This document shows, piece after piece, positions 17,103 to 25,486 of a stretch of 64,000 nt of DNA. The position numbers and the translations under genes were made by a program. The DNA lies in NCBI GenBank assembly GCA_017618275.1, contig JAFZUS010000019.1, forward strand, positions 1 through 64,000, read 5' to 3'. This stretch comes from Prevotella sp. (lineage in GTDB: Bacteria; Bacteroidota; Bacteroidia; Bacteroidales; Bacteroidaceae). The stretch's first letter is position 1. Each line of letters opens with the position of its first letter. Below the pieces are notes generated by a model. That model made no database searches and had not been told where the DNA came from. It was given only the letters and a program-made list of their open reading frames with translations.

Positions 17103-18002
17103 ATGAATTTTATCTTGATTGCAGTCATTGCCCTTGGAGCCATCGGACTGATAGCCGCTGTCGTGCTGTTTGTCGCCTCCAAGAGGTTTGCGGTCTATGA
17201 GGATCCCCGTACCGAACAGGTGACTGCGTTGTTGCCTGGTGCCAACTGCGGCGGATGCGGGTTCCCGGGCTGTGGCGGTATGGCTGATGCACTTGTGAAA
17301 GGTGCCGATGCCGGTTCCATTGCGGGTCTGATTTGTCCTGTGGGTGGTCCAGAAGTGATGGGACAGGTGGCCGACCTGTTGGGAATGGCCGTTGCCAACG
17401 GTGAGACGAAGGTGGCCGTAGTGAGATGTAACGGTACCTGTGAGCATCGTCCGAGGATTGCTGAATACGCCGGTCTCCGTACCTGTGCGGCCGTACATGC
17501 CTGTGGTGCCGGAGAGACGGCCTGCGGCTTTGGCTGCCTGGGCTGTGGTGACTGTGTGGAGGTGTGTAAGTTTGATGCCCTCCATATCAACCCCGAGACG
17601 GGTATTGCCGAGGTCGACGAGGATAAGTGTATGTCGTGTGGTACCTGTGCGATGGTTTGTCCGCGTGGCATTATTGAACTCCGCAAGAAGGGGCCGAAGG
17701 GTAGGAGAGTGTATGTCTCCTGCGTCAACAAAGACAAGGGAGCCGTCTCGATGAAAGCCTGTAAGGTGTCGTGTATCGGCTGTGGCAAGTGTGAGAAGGA
17801 GTGTCCCTTCGGTGCCATCACCGTAGAGAACAACCTCTCGTATATCGACCCCGACAAGTGCCGTCTGTGTCGGAAGTGCGAGAAGGCCTGTCCGACACAT
17901 GCCATCGTCGCCGTGAATTTCCCGGCTCCAAAGCCGAAACCGGAAACTCCGGAAATCCCGGAAACTCCGGCTCAGCCTAACAGAAAGGAGGAAACTGTAT
18001 GA
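17103..18002 (+). CDS. rnfB: Rnf complex subunit RnfB
   Basis: RnfB passes electrons from ferredoxin into the Rnf complex. The 299-aa protein has one N-terminal membrane helix, the GANCGGCGFPGCGG cluster motif at about residues 45-58, then a run of CxxCxxCxxxCP ferredoxin motifs (CLGCGDCVEVC, CMSCGTCAMVC, CIGCGKCEKEC, CRLCRKCEKAC). The tail is Pro-rich (KPKPETPEIPETP). Its stop overlaps the rnfC start. Confidence 0.95.
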   Translation: MNFILIAVIALGAIGLIAAVVLFVASKRFAVYEDPRTEQVTALLPGANCGGCGFPGCGGMADALVKGADAGSIAGLICPVGGPEVMGQVADLLGMAVANGETKVAVVRCNGTCEHRPRIAEYAGLRTCAAVHACGAGETACGFGCLGCGDCVEVCKFDALHINPETGIAEVDEDKCMSCGTCAMVCPRGIIELRKKGPKGRRVYVSCVNKDKGAVSMKACKVSCIGCGKCEKECPFGAITVENNLSYIDPDKCRLCRKCEKACPTHAIVAVNFPAPKPKPETPEIPETPAQPNRKEETV

Positions 18003-19363
18003 TTGCCAGAACATTCAGAATGGGTGGTATCCACCCGGAGGAAAACAAACTGACTCATGAAGTCGCCACTCAGGCGGCAGCCCTGCCCAAGCAGGCTATC
18101 TTCCCCTTGAGTCAGCATATTGGTGCACCCGCCAAACCCGTTGTCCAGAAAGGCGACAAGGTGAAGGTGGGTACGAAGATTGCCGAGCCTGGCGGTTTCG
18201 TGTCGGCCCCGATCTTTTCGTCGGTGAGTGGTACGGTCTTTAAGATTGATACGGCCATCGATGCGACGGGCTATCGTAAACCGGCTATTATCATCAATGT
18301 GGAGGGCGACGAGTGGGAAGATACCATCGACCGCTCCGACAAGTTGGAGACTGTCGAGGCCCACCCCGAACTGACTCCCGAGGAGATTGTCTCGCGTGTC
18401 AAAGAGGCGGGTGTCGTCGGTATGGGTGGTGCCTGTTTCCCCACGTTTATCAAACTCACCCCTCCGCCAACGGCTAAGGCCGAGTGCGTGATCATCAATG
18501 CCGTAGAGTGCGAGCCTTATATCACAGCCGACTACCGTCTGATGATGGAGCATGCCGACGAGATACTAGTAGGCCTGGAACTGTTGATGATGGCTGCGAA
18601 GGTGAATACGGGTTATATCGGTATCGAGACCAACAAGCCCGCCGCCATCGAACTGCTCACGAAGAAGTGTGCCGAGAAGTTTAGTGCTTCGACATATCAC
18701 GTCGAAGTAGTGCCCTTGAAGCAGCGCTACCCGCAGGGTGGTGAGAAACAACTCGTCGATGCCGTCATCCAGCGTCAGGTGCCTGCGCCTCCTGCCATCC
18801 CCGTGAATGTGGGAGCCATCGTGCAGAATGTAGGAACGGCCTTCGCCGTCTATGAGGCGGTGATGAAGCGCAAACCCCTCTTCGAGCGTTACACTACCGT
18901 AACAGGCAAGAGACTGCAGAACCCGGGTAATTTCCTCGTCCGTATGGGAACGCCGATGAAGGATCTCATCGATGCCTGTGGCGGTATGCCTGAGGGCGAC
19001 AACAAACTGTTGGCCGGTGGTCCGATGATGGGTAAGGCGCTGACATCTGTCGAGGTGCCTATCTGCAAAGGAACCAACGCCGTGACGATCCTCTCCGACG
19101 ATGAGGCCCGTCGCAAGGAGCCGGAGCCCTGTATCCGCTGCGCCAAGTGCGTAGGTGTCTGTCCGATGGGATTGGAGCCTTATCTGCTCGCCAAACTCTC
19201 AGAGGTGAAACATTGGGAACGCGCTGAGCATGAGAAGATTATCAGTTGTATCGAGTGCGGCTCGTGCCAGTTCAACTGTCCTGCCCATCGTCCGCTGCTC
19301 GACAATATCCGTGTGGGTAAGACGACCGTGATGGGTATCATCCGTAACAGAAATGCAAAGTAA
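17999..19363 (+). CDS. rnfC: Rnf complex subunit RnfC
   Basis: RnfC is the peripheral NADH- and FMN-binding subunit. The 454-aa product has an N-terminal barrel, the nucleotide and flavin segment GVVGMGGACFPTF near residue 140, and two C-terminal [4Fe-4S] motifs, CIRCAKCVGVCP and CIECGSCQFNCP. It overlaps rnfB by 4 bp and is followed by rnfD after 6 bp. Confidence 0.95.
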   Translation: MIARTFRMGGIHPEENKLTHEVATQAAALPKQAIFPLSQHIGAPAKPVVQKGDKVKVGTKIAEPGGFVSAPIFSSVSGTVFKIDTAIDATGYRKPAIIINVEGDEWEDTIDRSDKLETVEAHPELTPEEIVSRVKEAGVVGMGGACFPTFIKLTPPPTAKAECVIINAVECEPYITADYRLMMEHADEILVGLELLMMAAKVNTGYIGIETNKPAAIELLTKKCAEKFSASTYHVEVVPLKQRYPQGGEKQLVDAVIQRQVPAPPAIPVNVGAIVQNVGTAFAVYEAVMKRKPLFERYTTVTGKRLQNPGNFLVRMGTPMKDLIDACGGMPEGDNKLLAGGPMMGKALTSVEVPICKGTNAVTILSDDEARRKEPEPCIRCAKCVGVCPMGLEPYLLAKLSEVKHWERAEHEKIISCIECGSCQFNCPAHRPLLDNIRVGKTTVMGIIRNRNAK

Positions 19364-19369
19364 CAGAAT

Positions 19370-20374
19370 ATGGGAAAACTAATTGTATCACTTTCGCCAC
19401 ACGCCCACGGCACCGATACGATAGAGCGCAACATGTACGGCGTGATCATCGCCCTGATACCAGCCCTGCTCATGTCGTTCTATTTCTTCGGTCTGGGCTC
19501 TGTCATCGTGACGGCAACGAGTGTGGCCGCCTGCGTCTTCTTCGAGTGGGCGATCAGCAAATATATCCTGAAACGGGAGCGCCTGACCATCCTTGACGGC
19601 TCGGCCATCCTCACGGGTGTGCTCCTGGCCTTCAACCTGCCGTCGAACCTCCCCGTCTGGATTATCCTCATCGGTGCGCTCTTCGCCATTGGCGTGGGTA
19701 AGATGACGTTTGGCGGTCTGGGCAACAACCTCTTCAATCCTGCATTGGTAGGTCGTTGTGCCTTGCTCGTGGCCTTCCCTGCCCAGATGACCACCTGGCC
19801 GAAGGTAGGACAGCATTGGGCTTATCTCGACGCAGAGACGGGTGCCACGCCGTTGGCCCTGATGAAGTATGCCATCAAGAGTGGCGATGCCTCTATCTTG
19901 AACCAGGTGCCCGACTCGCTGAGTCTGTTCCTCGGCAATCATCCTGACGGCGCAGGTGCCATGGGTGAGATCTGTGCCTTGGCTTTGCTCATCGGTCTGG
20001 CCTATATGTTGTGGAAGAAGATCATCACGTGGCATATCCCTGTGTCGATCATCGCCACGGTGTTCGTCTTTGCAGGTCTGCTCCATCTGGCTAATCCCGC
20101 CTATGCCGATCCTGTATCGGTGATTCTCTCCGGTGGTCTGATGCTGGGTGCCATCTTCATGGCGACGGACTATGTCACCTCACCGATGGTGCCGAGGGGA
20201 CAGGTCATCTATGGTATCGCCATTGGCTTCCTCACGATTGTCATCCGTAACTGGGGGGCCTATCCTGAGGGTATGTCGTTCGCCATTCTCATCATGAATG
20301 CGATGACGCCGCTGATCAACAATTATGTGAAACCCAAGCGCTTCGGTGAGGTGCCGGCGAAAGTAAAAAGGTAA
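19370..20374 (+). CDS. rnfD: Rnf complex subunit RnfD
   Basis: RnfD is an integral membrane subunit carrying covalently bound FMN. The 334-aa protein has about nine or ten hydrophobic segments and the flavinylation motif TGATPLA near residue 160. It sits in the canonical order between rnfC and rnfG and would take part in coupling electron flow to Na+ or H+ transport. Confidence 0.95.
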   Translation: MGKLIVSLSPHAHGTDTIERNMYGVIIALIPALLMSFYFFGLGSVIVTATSVAACVFFEWAISKYILKRERLTILDGSAILTGVLLAFNLPSNLPVWIILIGALFAIGVGKMTFGGLGNNLFNPALVGRCALLVAFPAQMTTWPKVGQHWAYLDAETGATPLALMKYAIKSGDASILNQVPDSLSLFLGNHPDGAGAMGEICALALLIGLAYMLWKKIITWHIPVSIIATVFVFAGLLHLANPAYADPVSVILSGGLMLGAIFMATDYVTSPMVPRGQVIYGIAIGFLTIVIRNWGAYPEGMSFAILIMNAMTPLINNYVKPKRFGEVPAKVKR

Positions 20375-20378
20375 GGTT

Positions 20379-20996
20379 ATGAAAAAACTCGAATCATCTT
20401 TAACGAATATGGTGCTGGTGCTCACGGGTGTGGCTGTCGTCATGGGCGGCATCCTGGCCTATGTGAACCACCTCACCGAAGGCCCCATCGCCCAGCAGAA
20501 AGAAAAAGCCCTTGCCGATGGTATCAAGACGGTGATGGTCTGCGACGACCTGGTGGTCAGCAAGACCGACACCGTGCGTCAGAACGATGCCAAGGGCAAG
20601 GAACACACCTATATCATCTATCAGATCCAGGATGCCCAACAGCAGGATCTGGGCGCAGCCGTCGAGAGTACCACCGGCGGTTTCGGCGGCGACCTGAAAG
20701 TGCTCGTGGGCTTCGATACAGAAGGAAAGATCCTGGGTTACACGCTGTTGGAACATGCTGAGACACCAGGTCTGGGTGCCAAGGCCGACAAGTGGTTCCA
20801 GAAAGGTGGGAAGGGCGACATCATCGGCAAGGACCCGAAAGAACCGTTGACCGTCTCGAAGGACGGTGGTCAGGTGGATGCCATCACGGCCTCTACCATC
20901 ACCAGCCGCGCCTTCCTGTTGGCCGTCAACAATGCCTATAACGCTTATAAGGTGACGCCCGTCGATGCCCAGACGGGTGCCACGAAACAACAATAG
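20379..20996 (+). CDS. rnfG: Rnf complex subunit RnfG
   Basis: RnfG has one N-terminal membrane helix and an FMN-binding domain facing outward. The 205-aa product shows the G-x-G rich FMN domain (VGFDTEGKILGY, HAETPGLGAKAD) and the covalent flavin site DAITASTITSRA. It follows rnfD by 4 bp and precedes rnfE by 15 bp. Confidence 0.95.
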   Translation: MKKLESSLTNMVLVLTGVAVVMGGILAYVNHLTEGPIAQQKEKALADGIKTVMVCDDLVVSKTDTVRQNDAKGKEHTYIIYQIQDAQQQDLGAAVESTTGGFGGDLKVLVGFDTEGKILGYTLLEHAETPGLGAKADKWFQKGGKGDIIGKDPKEPLTVSKDGGQVDAITASTITSRAFLLAVNNAYNAYKVTPVDAQTGATKQQ

Positions 20997-21011
20997 AGGG
21001 AGGAATAAGGT

Positions 21012-21596
21012 ATGAACGCAATACAAATCATCAAGAACGGCATCGTCAAGGAGAACCCCACGTTCGTCCTGATGTTGGGTATGTGTCCCACGCTGGCCAC
21101 GACCACTTCCGCTATTAACGGACTGTCGATGGGCCTGGCCACGATGGCCGTGCTCATCTGCACCAATGTCGTCATCAGCAGTCTGAAGTCTGTCACCCCC
21201 GACAAGGTGCGCATCCCCGTATTCATCGTGGTGATTGCCGCCTTTGTCACCATCCTGCAGATGGTCATCAAGGCTTTCCTGCCTGAGGTCGACGCATCCC
21301 TCGGACTCTTCATCCCGTTGATTGTCGTCAACTGTGTCATCCTCGGACGTGCTGAGGCTTTCGCAGCCAAGAACTCGCCCGTAGCCTCGCTCTTCGACGG
21401 CATCGGTATCGGCCTGGGCTTTACGCTGGGTCTGACGCTGCTCGGCATCTGCCGTGAACTCCTGGGTAATGGCAGCATCTTCGGCTTCACCCTGTTGCCA
21501 GAGACCTACAACATCCTGCTCTTCGTGCTGCCCCCGGGGGCTTTTATCACTCTCGGGTTTCTCATCGCTATCGTGAATAAAATTAGGAAAGCCTAG
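21012..21596 (+). CDS. rnfE: Rnf complex subunit RnfE
   Basis: RnfE is an integral membrane subunit homologous to NqrD. The 194-aa protein has about six helices and the family signatures NPTFVLMLGMCPTLA and LGICRELLGNG. Together with RnfA it forms the pseudosymmetric membrane core that holds an iron-sulfur centre. Confidence 0.95.
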   Translation: MNAIQIIKNGIVKENPTFVLMLGMCPTLATTTSAINGLSMGLATMAVLICTNVVISSLKSVTPDKVRIPVFIVVIAAFVTILQMVIKAFLPEVDASLGLFIPLIVVNCVILGRAEAFAAKNSPVASLFDGIGIGLGFTLGLTLLGICRELLGNGSIFGFTLLPETYNILLFVLPPGAFITLGFLIAIVNKIRKA

Positions 21597-21612
21597 AAAA
21601 AAATAAAAAAAA

Positions 21613-22215
21613 ATGGAGTATATTCTGATTTTCATTAGCGCCATCTTCGTGAACAACATCGTGTTGTCGCAGTTTCTGGGCATCTGCCCGTTCCTGGGCG
21701 TGTCGAAGAAGATAGATACCTCGCTGGGTATGTCGGCTGCCGTCGCCTTTGTGCTGACGCTGGCCACCATCGTCACCTGGCTCTTACAAAAGTATGTGCT
21801 CGACGCCTTCGGCCTGCAGTACCTGCAGACCATCGCCTTCATCCTCGTCATCGCCTCGTTGGTGCAGATGGTGGAGATCATCCTGAAGAAGGTGTCGCCA
21901 GCCCTCTATCAGGCGCTGGGCATCTTCCTGCCGCTCATCACGACCAACTGCGCCGTGCTGGGTGTGGCCATCCTCGTCATCCAGAAGGACTTCTCCCTGC
22001 TCCAGAGCGTGGTCTATGCCTTCTCGACGGCTATCGGCTTCGGTCTGGCATTGACGGTATTCGCCGGTATGCGCGAGCAGTTGGAGTTGGTAAAGATTCC
22101 CAAGGGCATGCAGGGTATGGCCATCGTGATGGTCTCTGCGGGACTGCTCTCGCTGGCCTTCATGGGCTTCTCGGGAGTCGACGGCGGCCTGAAAATCCTG
22201 TTCGGACTTGATTAA
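21613..22215 (+). CDS. rnfA: Rnf complex subunit RnfA
   Basis: RnfA is homologous to NqrE. The 200-aa six-helix protein has FVNNIVLSQFLGICPFLGVS near the N-terminus and ITTNCAVLGVAIL in the middle, the conserved Cys-bearing helices of the membrane core. It completes the rnfBCDGEA order. galE follows after 25 bp and may be on the same transcript. Confidence 0.95.
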   Translation: MEYILIFISAIFVNNIVLSQFLGICPFLGVSKKIDTSLGMSAAVAFVLTLATIVTWLLQKYVLDAFGLQYLQTIAFILVIASLVQMVEIILKKVSPALYQALGIFLPLITTNCAVLGVAILVIQKDFSLLQSVVYAFSTAIGFGLALTVFAGMREQLELVKIPKGMQGMAIVMVSAGLLSLAFMGFSGVDGGLKILFGLD

Positions 22216-22239
22216 TAACACAACAAAAAAGATAAACGT

Positions 22240-23280
22240 ATGAAACAGACAATTCTGGTAACTGGCGGTACGGGCTTCATCGGGAGCCATACGACCGTAG
22301 AACTGCAAGAGGCAGGCTATGAGGTGGTGATCATCGACAACCTCTCTAACTCGAATTTGAACGTGCTCGACGGCATTGCGAAGATCACGGGCAAGAAACC
22401 CGCCTTCGAGAAGGTGGACTGCTGCGACAAGGAGGCCCTGGAGGGTGTGTTTAAGAAATACCCGAAGATAGAGGGTATCATCCATTTCGCTGCCTCGAAG
22501 GCTGTGGGCGAGAGTGTGGAGAAGCCCCTGATGTACTATCGCAACAACCTCGTGTCGCTCATCAACCTGCTGGAACTCATGCCCCAGTATGATGTCAAGG
22601 GTATCATCTTCTCGTCGTCGTGCACCGTCTACGGCCAGCCCTCGCAGGAGAACCTGCCCGTCACGGAGAATGCGCCCGTGCAGAAGGCCATGAGCCCCTA
22701 CGGCAACACGAAGCAGATCAACGAGGAGATCATCCACGACTATATCCATAGCGGCGCGCCCATCAAGAGCATCATCCTGCGCTACTTCAATCCTATTGGT
22801 GCGCATCCCTCTGCCTTCATCGGCGAGTTGCCCAATGGCGTGCCCATGAACCTGATCCCGTTTGTCACCCAGACGGCGATGGGTATCCGCGAACAGTTGA
22901 AGATCTTCGGCAACGACTACAACACGCCCGACAAGACCTGTATCCGCGACTATATCTACGTGGTCGATCTGGCCAAGGCTCATGTGAAGGCGATGGAGCG
23001 CGTGCTCGACCAGCCTGACACCGACCCCGTCGAGATATTCAATATCGGTACGGGTCGCGGACTCTCTACCCTCGAGGTGGTGGAAGGCTTCGAGAAGGCT
23101 ACTGGTGTAAAAGTGAACTGGACCTACGCTCCCCGTCGCGAGGGCGATATCGAACAGGTGTGGGGTAATGTTGACAAGGCCAACAAGGTACTGGGTTGGA
23201 AGGCCGACACGCCGACCGAGGAAGTGCTGAAGAGTGCCTGGAAGTGGCAGCAGAAACTTCGCGAAGACGGCATACAGTAA
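22240..23280 (+). CDS. galE: UDP-glucose 4-epimerase
   Basis: GalE interconverts UDP-glucose and UDP-galactose. The 346-aa product has the Rossmann motif GGTGFIGSHTT, the SSSCTVYG catalytic Ser/Thr segment and the YGNTK (YxxxK) active site. Its full length is typical of the family. The stop codon lies at the foot of a strong bidirectional terminator. Confidence 0.95.
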   Translation: MKQTILVTGGTGFIGSHTTVELQEAGYEVVIIDNLSNSNLNVLDGIAKITGKKPAFEKVDCCDKEALEGVFKKYPKIEGIIHFAASKAVGESVEKPLMYYRNNLVSLINLLELMPQYDVKGIIFSSSCTVYGQPSQENLPVTENAPVQKAMSPYGNTKQINEEIIHDYIHSGAPIKSIILRYFNPIGAHPSAFIGELPNGVPMNLIPFVTQTAMGIREQLKIFGNDYNTPDKTCIRDYIYVVDLAKAHVKAMERVLDQPDTDPVEIFNIGTGRGLSTLEVVEGFEKATGVKVNWTYAPRREGDIEQVWGNVDKANKVLGWKADTPTEEVLKSAWKWQQKLREDGIQ

Positions 23281-23317
23281 CAATCATCCCGCTCAGTCGA
23301 GCGGGATGATTGTTTTA
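23279..23317. terminator. Bidirectional terminator between galE and ispE
   Basis: A perfect 15-bp stem (ACAATCATCCCGCTC and its complement) with a 4-nt loop is followed by TTTT on the plus strand and preceded by A residues for the minus strand. The ispE stop codon (complement of 23293-23295) falls in the stem-loop itself. Confidence 0.85.
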
Positions 23318-24129
23318 AACGTCCCTTCGTCGTTGAACTCCTCGAGACTCACGGGCTGGCGGAAGAGTCCGAAGAGCGACGACCCCGAGCCCGACATGGC
23401 CGCATACGTGGCTCCGAGGTCGTAGAGCCTGTCCTTGATGGCCCCTATCTCCGGATGGAGCGTAAAGACACTCTTCTCGAAATCGTTGGTCAGAGCCTCG
23501 CGCCACGTCTCCACAGGCTGCATCACGATGTCGCGGCAGTTGCGTGCGGGGTGCTGCGGGGTGATCAGCGAAAAAGCCTCCTTCGTAGGTACGGGGATGG
23601 CTGGTCGCACCACAGCCAGATACCAACCCTTCAGACTGAGACCGATGGGCTGCAACCGTTCGCCGATACCCTCGGCATAGCAAGGCTTGTTCAGGATAAA
23701 GAAGGCGCAGTCGGCACCCAGTCGCGCTGCATAGTCCATCATCTGGTGTTCAGTCAGTCCGAGGTTGAACATCTCGTCGAGCAGCGTGATCATGTAGCCG
23801 CAGTCGCTCGAGCCTCCGCCCATGCCGGCCTGCGTGGGAATACCTTTATATAGATGCGCGTGTATGCGCGGGAGGGTGGGGAAGTCCTGCTTCAGCATCT
23901 GGTAGGCGCGGCACACGAGGTTCTTCTGTTCGTCGCCCTCGATGTGGATGTTTGTCACCTTCAGGTCGCAGTCCGTCGCCGAGGGGAAGTCGGGAGCCAT
24001 CTCATAGACCTCCAGCGCGTCCTTGATGGGGACTGGATAAAACACCGTCTCAAGGTTGTGGTAGCCGTCGGGTCTCTTTTCAACTACGTTGAGCCCGAGG
24101 TTGATCTTTGCTATGGGAAATGTAATCAT
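23293..24129 (-). CDS. ispE: 4-(cytidine 5'-diphospho)-2-C-methyl-D-erythritol kinase
   Basis: IspE phosphorylates CDP-methylerythritol in the MEP isoprenoid pathway. The 278-aa protein starts MITFPIAKINLGLNV and has the GHMP-kinase ATP loop PTQAGMGGGSSD and a C-terminal MSGSGSSLFGLF motif. The start at 24129 is chosen because a GTATCTTTGC -7 box (complement of 24133-24142) lies immediately upstream, which makes the transcript effectively leaderless. Confidence 0.93.
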   Translation of the reverse strand: MITFPIAKINLGLNVVEKRPDGYHNLETVFYPVPIKDALEVYEMAPDFPSATDCDLKVTNIHIEGDEQKNLVCRAYQMLKQDFPTLPRIHAHLYKGIPTQAGMGGGSSDCGYMITLLDEMFNLGLTEHQMMDYAARLGADCAFFILNKPCYAEGIGERLQPIGLSLKGWYLAVVRPAIPVPTKEAFSLITPQHPARNCRDIVMQPVETWREALTNDFEKSVFTLHPEIGAIKDRLYDLGATYAAMSGSGSSLFGLFRQPVSLEEFNDEGTFKTIIPLD

Positions 24130-24200
24130 GCTGCAAAGATACAAAAATTAGCCGAAAGAATTGTCACTTTCGGCTAAATTTTTACTAAGAGTCGCGAGGC

Positions 24201-24821
24201 TTATCCCTCATCGAAACCCGTACCGCCTCCGCCGTTGTCACCGCCGCCATTGTCGTCACCGCCTCCGGTGTTGGTGCCTCCGCCGTTGTCGTCACCGCCA
24301 GGCGTGATGGTGCCCGTGCCACCGCCCTGGTTGGTACCGCCGCCGTTGCCGCCTCCGTTGTCGTCGCCGCCCTCAGGGTCTTCCACGTCGTTGGTGTCGG
24401 CGCTGGTCACGCGCTTCACGATGTTGCCGTCCTTGTCGTAGCAGGTGATGGCAATCTTGGTGGCCTGCAGTTCCTCCTTCACCTCCTTCGACGGGATGAA
24501 GATCACGCGACGGGCAGAAATCAGCGAGGTCTTCACGTCCTCCACGTTCTGCACACTCTTCGAGCGCACGCCGAATCTCATTGAGCCCAGTCCGGGCAGG
24601 GGCACGTTGTGACCTTCGGTAGCCCAGGTGCGTATCACCTCGCCGGCTGCGTCCCAAGCGGCCTTGATCACGCCTGCGCTGATGCCCGAGCGCTTGGCTG
24701 CTTCCTCAATCACCTTGCTGGAGTCGAGGGTGTTGTACAGGTGTGCCGAGAGCACGAATGCCAGTTTCTCCACGTTCTTTTCGAACGATACGTTCTGTTG
24801 CTTTGCTTTAATCTGAATCAT
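24201..24821 (-). CDS. HU-related DNA-binding protein with Gly-rich tail
   Basis: Starting at the ATG at 24821 (MIQIKAKQQNVSF) gives 206 aa. Residues 1-125 match the HU-related family of Bacteroidota (LSAHLYNTLDSSKVIEEAAK, PGLGSMRFGVRSKSV, RRVIFIPSKEVKEEL). Residues about 145-206 are an acidic Gly-rich repeat of GGGDDNGGGTN type, unlike the DNA-binding body and encoded by a GC-rich repetitive tract. Such genes commonly neighbour DUF4248, primase-like and amidase or M15 genes, as here. An in-frame upstream ATG would add residues written by a CCCTCTCCC repeat and is rejected. Confidence 0.8.
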   Translation of the reverse strand: MIQIKAKQQNVSFEKNVEKLAFVLSAHLYNTLDSSKVIEEAAKRSGISAGVIKAAWDAAGEVIRTWATEGHNVPLPGLGSMRFGVRSKSVQNVEDVKTSLISARRVIFIPSKEVKEELQATKIAITCYDKDGNIVKRVTSADTNDVEDPEGGDDNGGGNGGGTNQGGGTGTITPGGDDNGGGTNTGGGDDNGGGDNGGGGTGFDEG

Positions 24822-24831
24822 AATCATTGAG

Positions 24832-24874
24832 ACCCTCTCCCTAACCCTCTCCCGTGAAGGGCGAGGGAACTGCT
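24832..24874. repeat. CCCTCTCCC dispersed inverted repeat
   Basis: CCCTCTCCCTAACCCTCTCCC faces GGGCGAGGG across a short spacer just upstream of the HU-related start codon, giving a stable hairpin in the leader. Confidence 0.55.
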
Positions 24875-24929
24875 TCGCAGGGTCGTGGGCAGTTTGGTTA
24901 ATACTCATTTTTTTTGTCTCGTTTTGCTG

Positions 24930-24994
24930 CCTCGGGAGTCTGCACGTGTTGGTCCCGGGAGTCTGCAAGTGTTGCCTCGAGGAGTCTGCAAGTT
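24930..24994. repeat. Three tandem GGAGTCTGCAAGTGTTG units
   Basis: Three imperfect 20-24 bp direct repeats with core GGAGTCTGCAAGT lie about 110-170 bp upstream of the HU-related gene start. Their regular spacing (about two helical turns) suggests protein binding sites, possibly for autoregulation by the HU-related protein; this is an inference. Confidence 0.55.
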
Positions 24995-25093
24995 AAGACT
25001 GTGCAAGTGTGATTAAATCACAACGCGAAGTTACGACATTCGCCGCCACCGTTCTGACGATGGCTGGCGATGTCGTGCGATTTCTGGACTTTT

Positions 25094-25312
25094 CTACGGT
25101 TCGCCAAGTTGCTCGATGATGGCGCGAACCTGTCGGGGCGTGAATGTCTTGCAGGTGGTTTCGTAGCCCGTCGCCTGCAACTGTTCCCATAGTTGGGTGC
25201 AGCGGCGAATCCACGACATCAGGTGGCTCACGGCCGTGCGCGGGCTGCTGTCGGGAAAGTACATCAGCGCCAGTTCCTTCTTGCTGTATGCTCGAAAAAT
25301 AAACTCATCCAT
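25094..25312 (-). CDS. DUF4248 family protein
   Basis: The 72-aa protein (MDEFIFRAYSKKELALMYFP... ending RAIIEQLGEP) matches the DUF4248 pattern: SKKELALxYFP followed by a helical body. Family members are found in Bacteroidota next to HU-related and primase-like genes; the short helix-turn-helix-like layout suggests DNA binding, but no function is established. It stands between the HU-related and primase-like genes on the same strand. Confidence 0.75.
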   Translation of the reverse strand: MDEFIFRAYSKKELALMYFPDSSPRTAVSHLMSWIRRCTQLWEQLQATGYETTCKTFTPRQVRAIIEQLGEP

Positions 25313-25354
25313 ATTAATGTTTAATTTAAGTTTCGCATTTGTTCAACTCCTTTG

Positions 25355-25486
25355 TAGTTATGAAGTTAAGTAGTTATCGCTTCGCTCGTCCTTTCGGACT
25401 GTAGTTAAGCCATTACCTTTTCCGTTTGTTTTCAGCCCACAGACATTCGGCTTAACTTCTTTAACTACTGACTACTTAACTACTTC
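25355..25486. repeat. Inverted AAGTTAAGTAGTTA repeats at a gene junction
   Basis: The left arm (25355-25376) and right arm (25452-25486) are inverted stutters of AAGTAGTTA-type units enclosing about 75 bp. The stop codon of the primase-like gene (complement of 25480-25482) is one of the repeated TAGs. No gene is seen between 25313 and 25479. Confidence 0.65.

Noticed and set aside
20400..23283. Two long minus-strand open frames (about 490-500 codons each) opposite rnfG-rnfE-rnfA and galE
   Set aside because: They lie wholly antisense to well-recognised genes, show no family motifs and are rich in His/Asp/Glu runs typical of the reverse complement of GC-biased codons.
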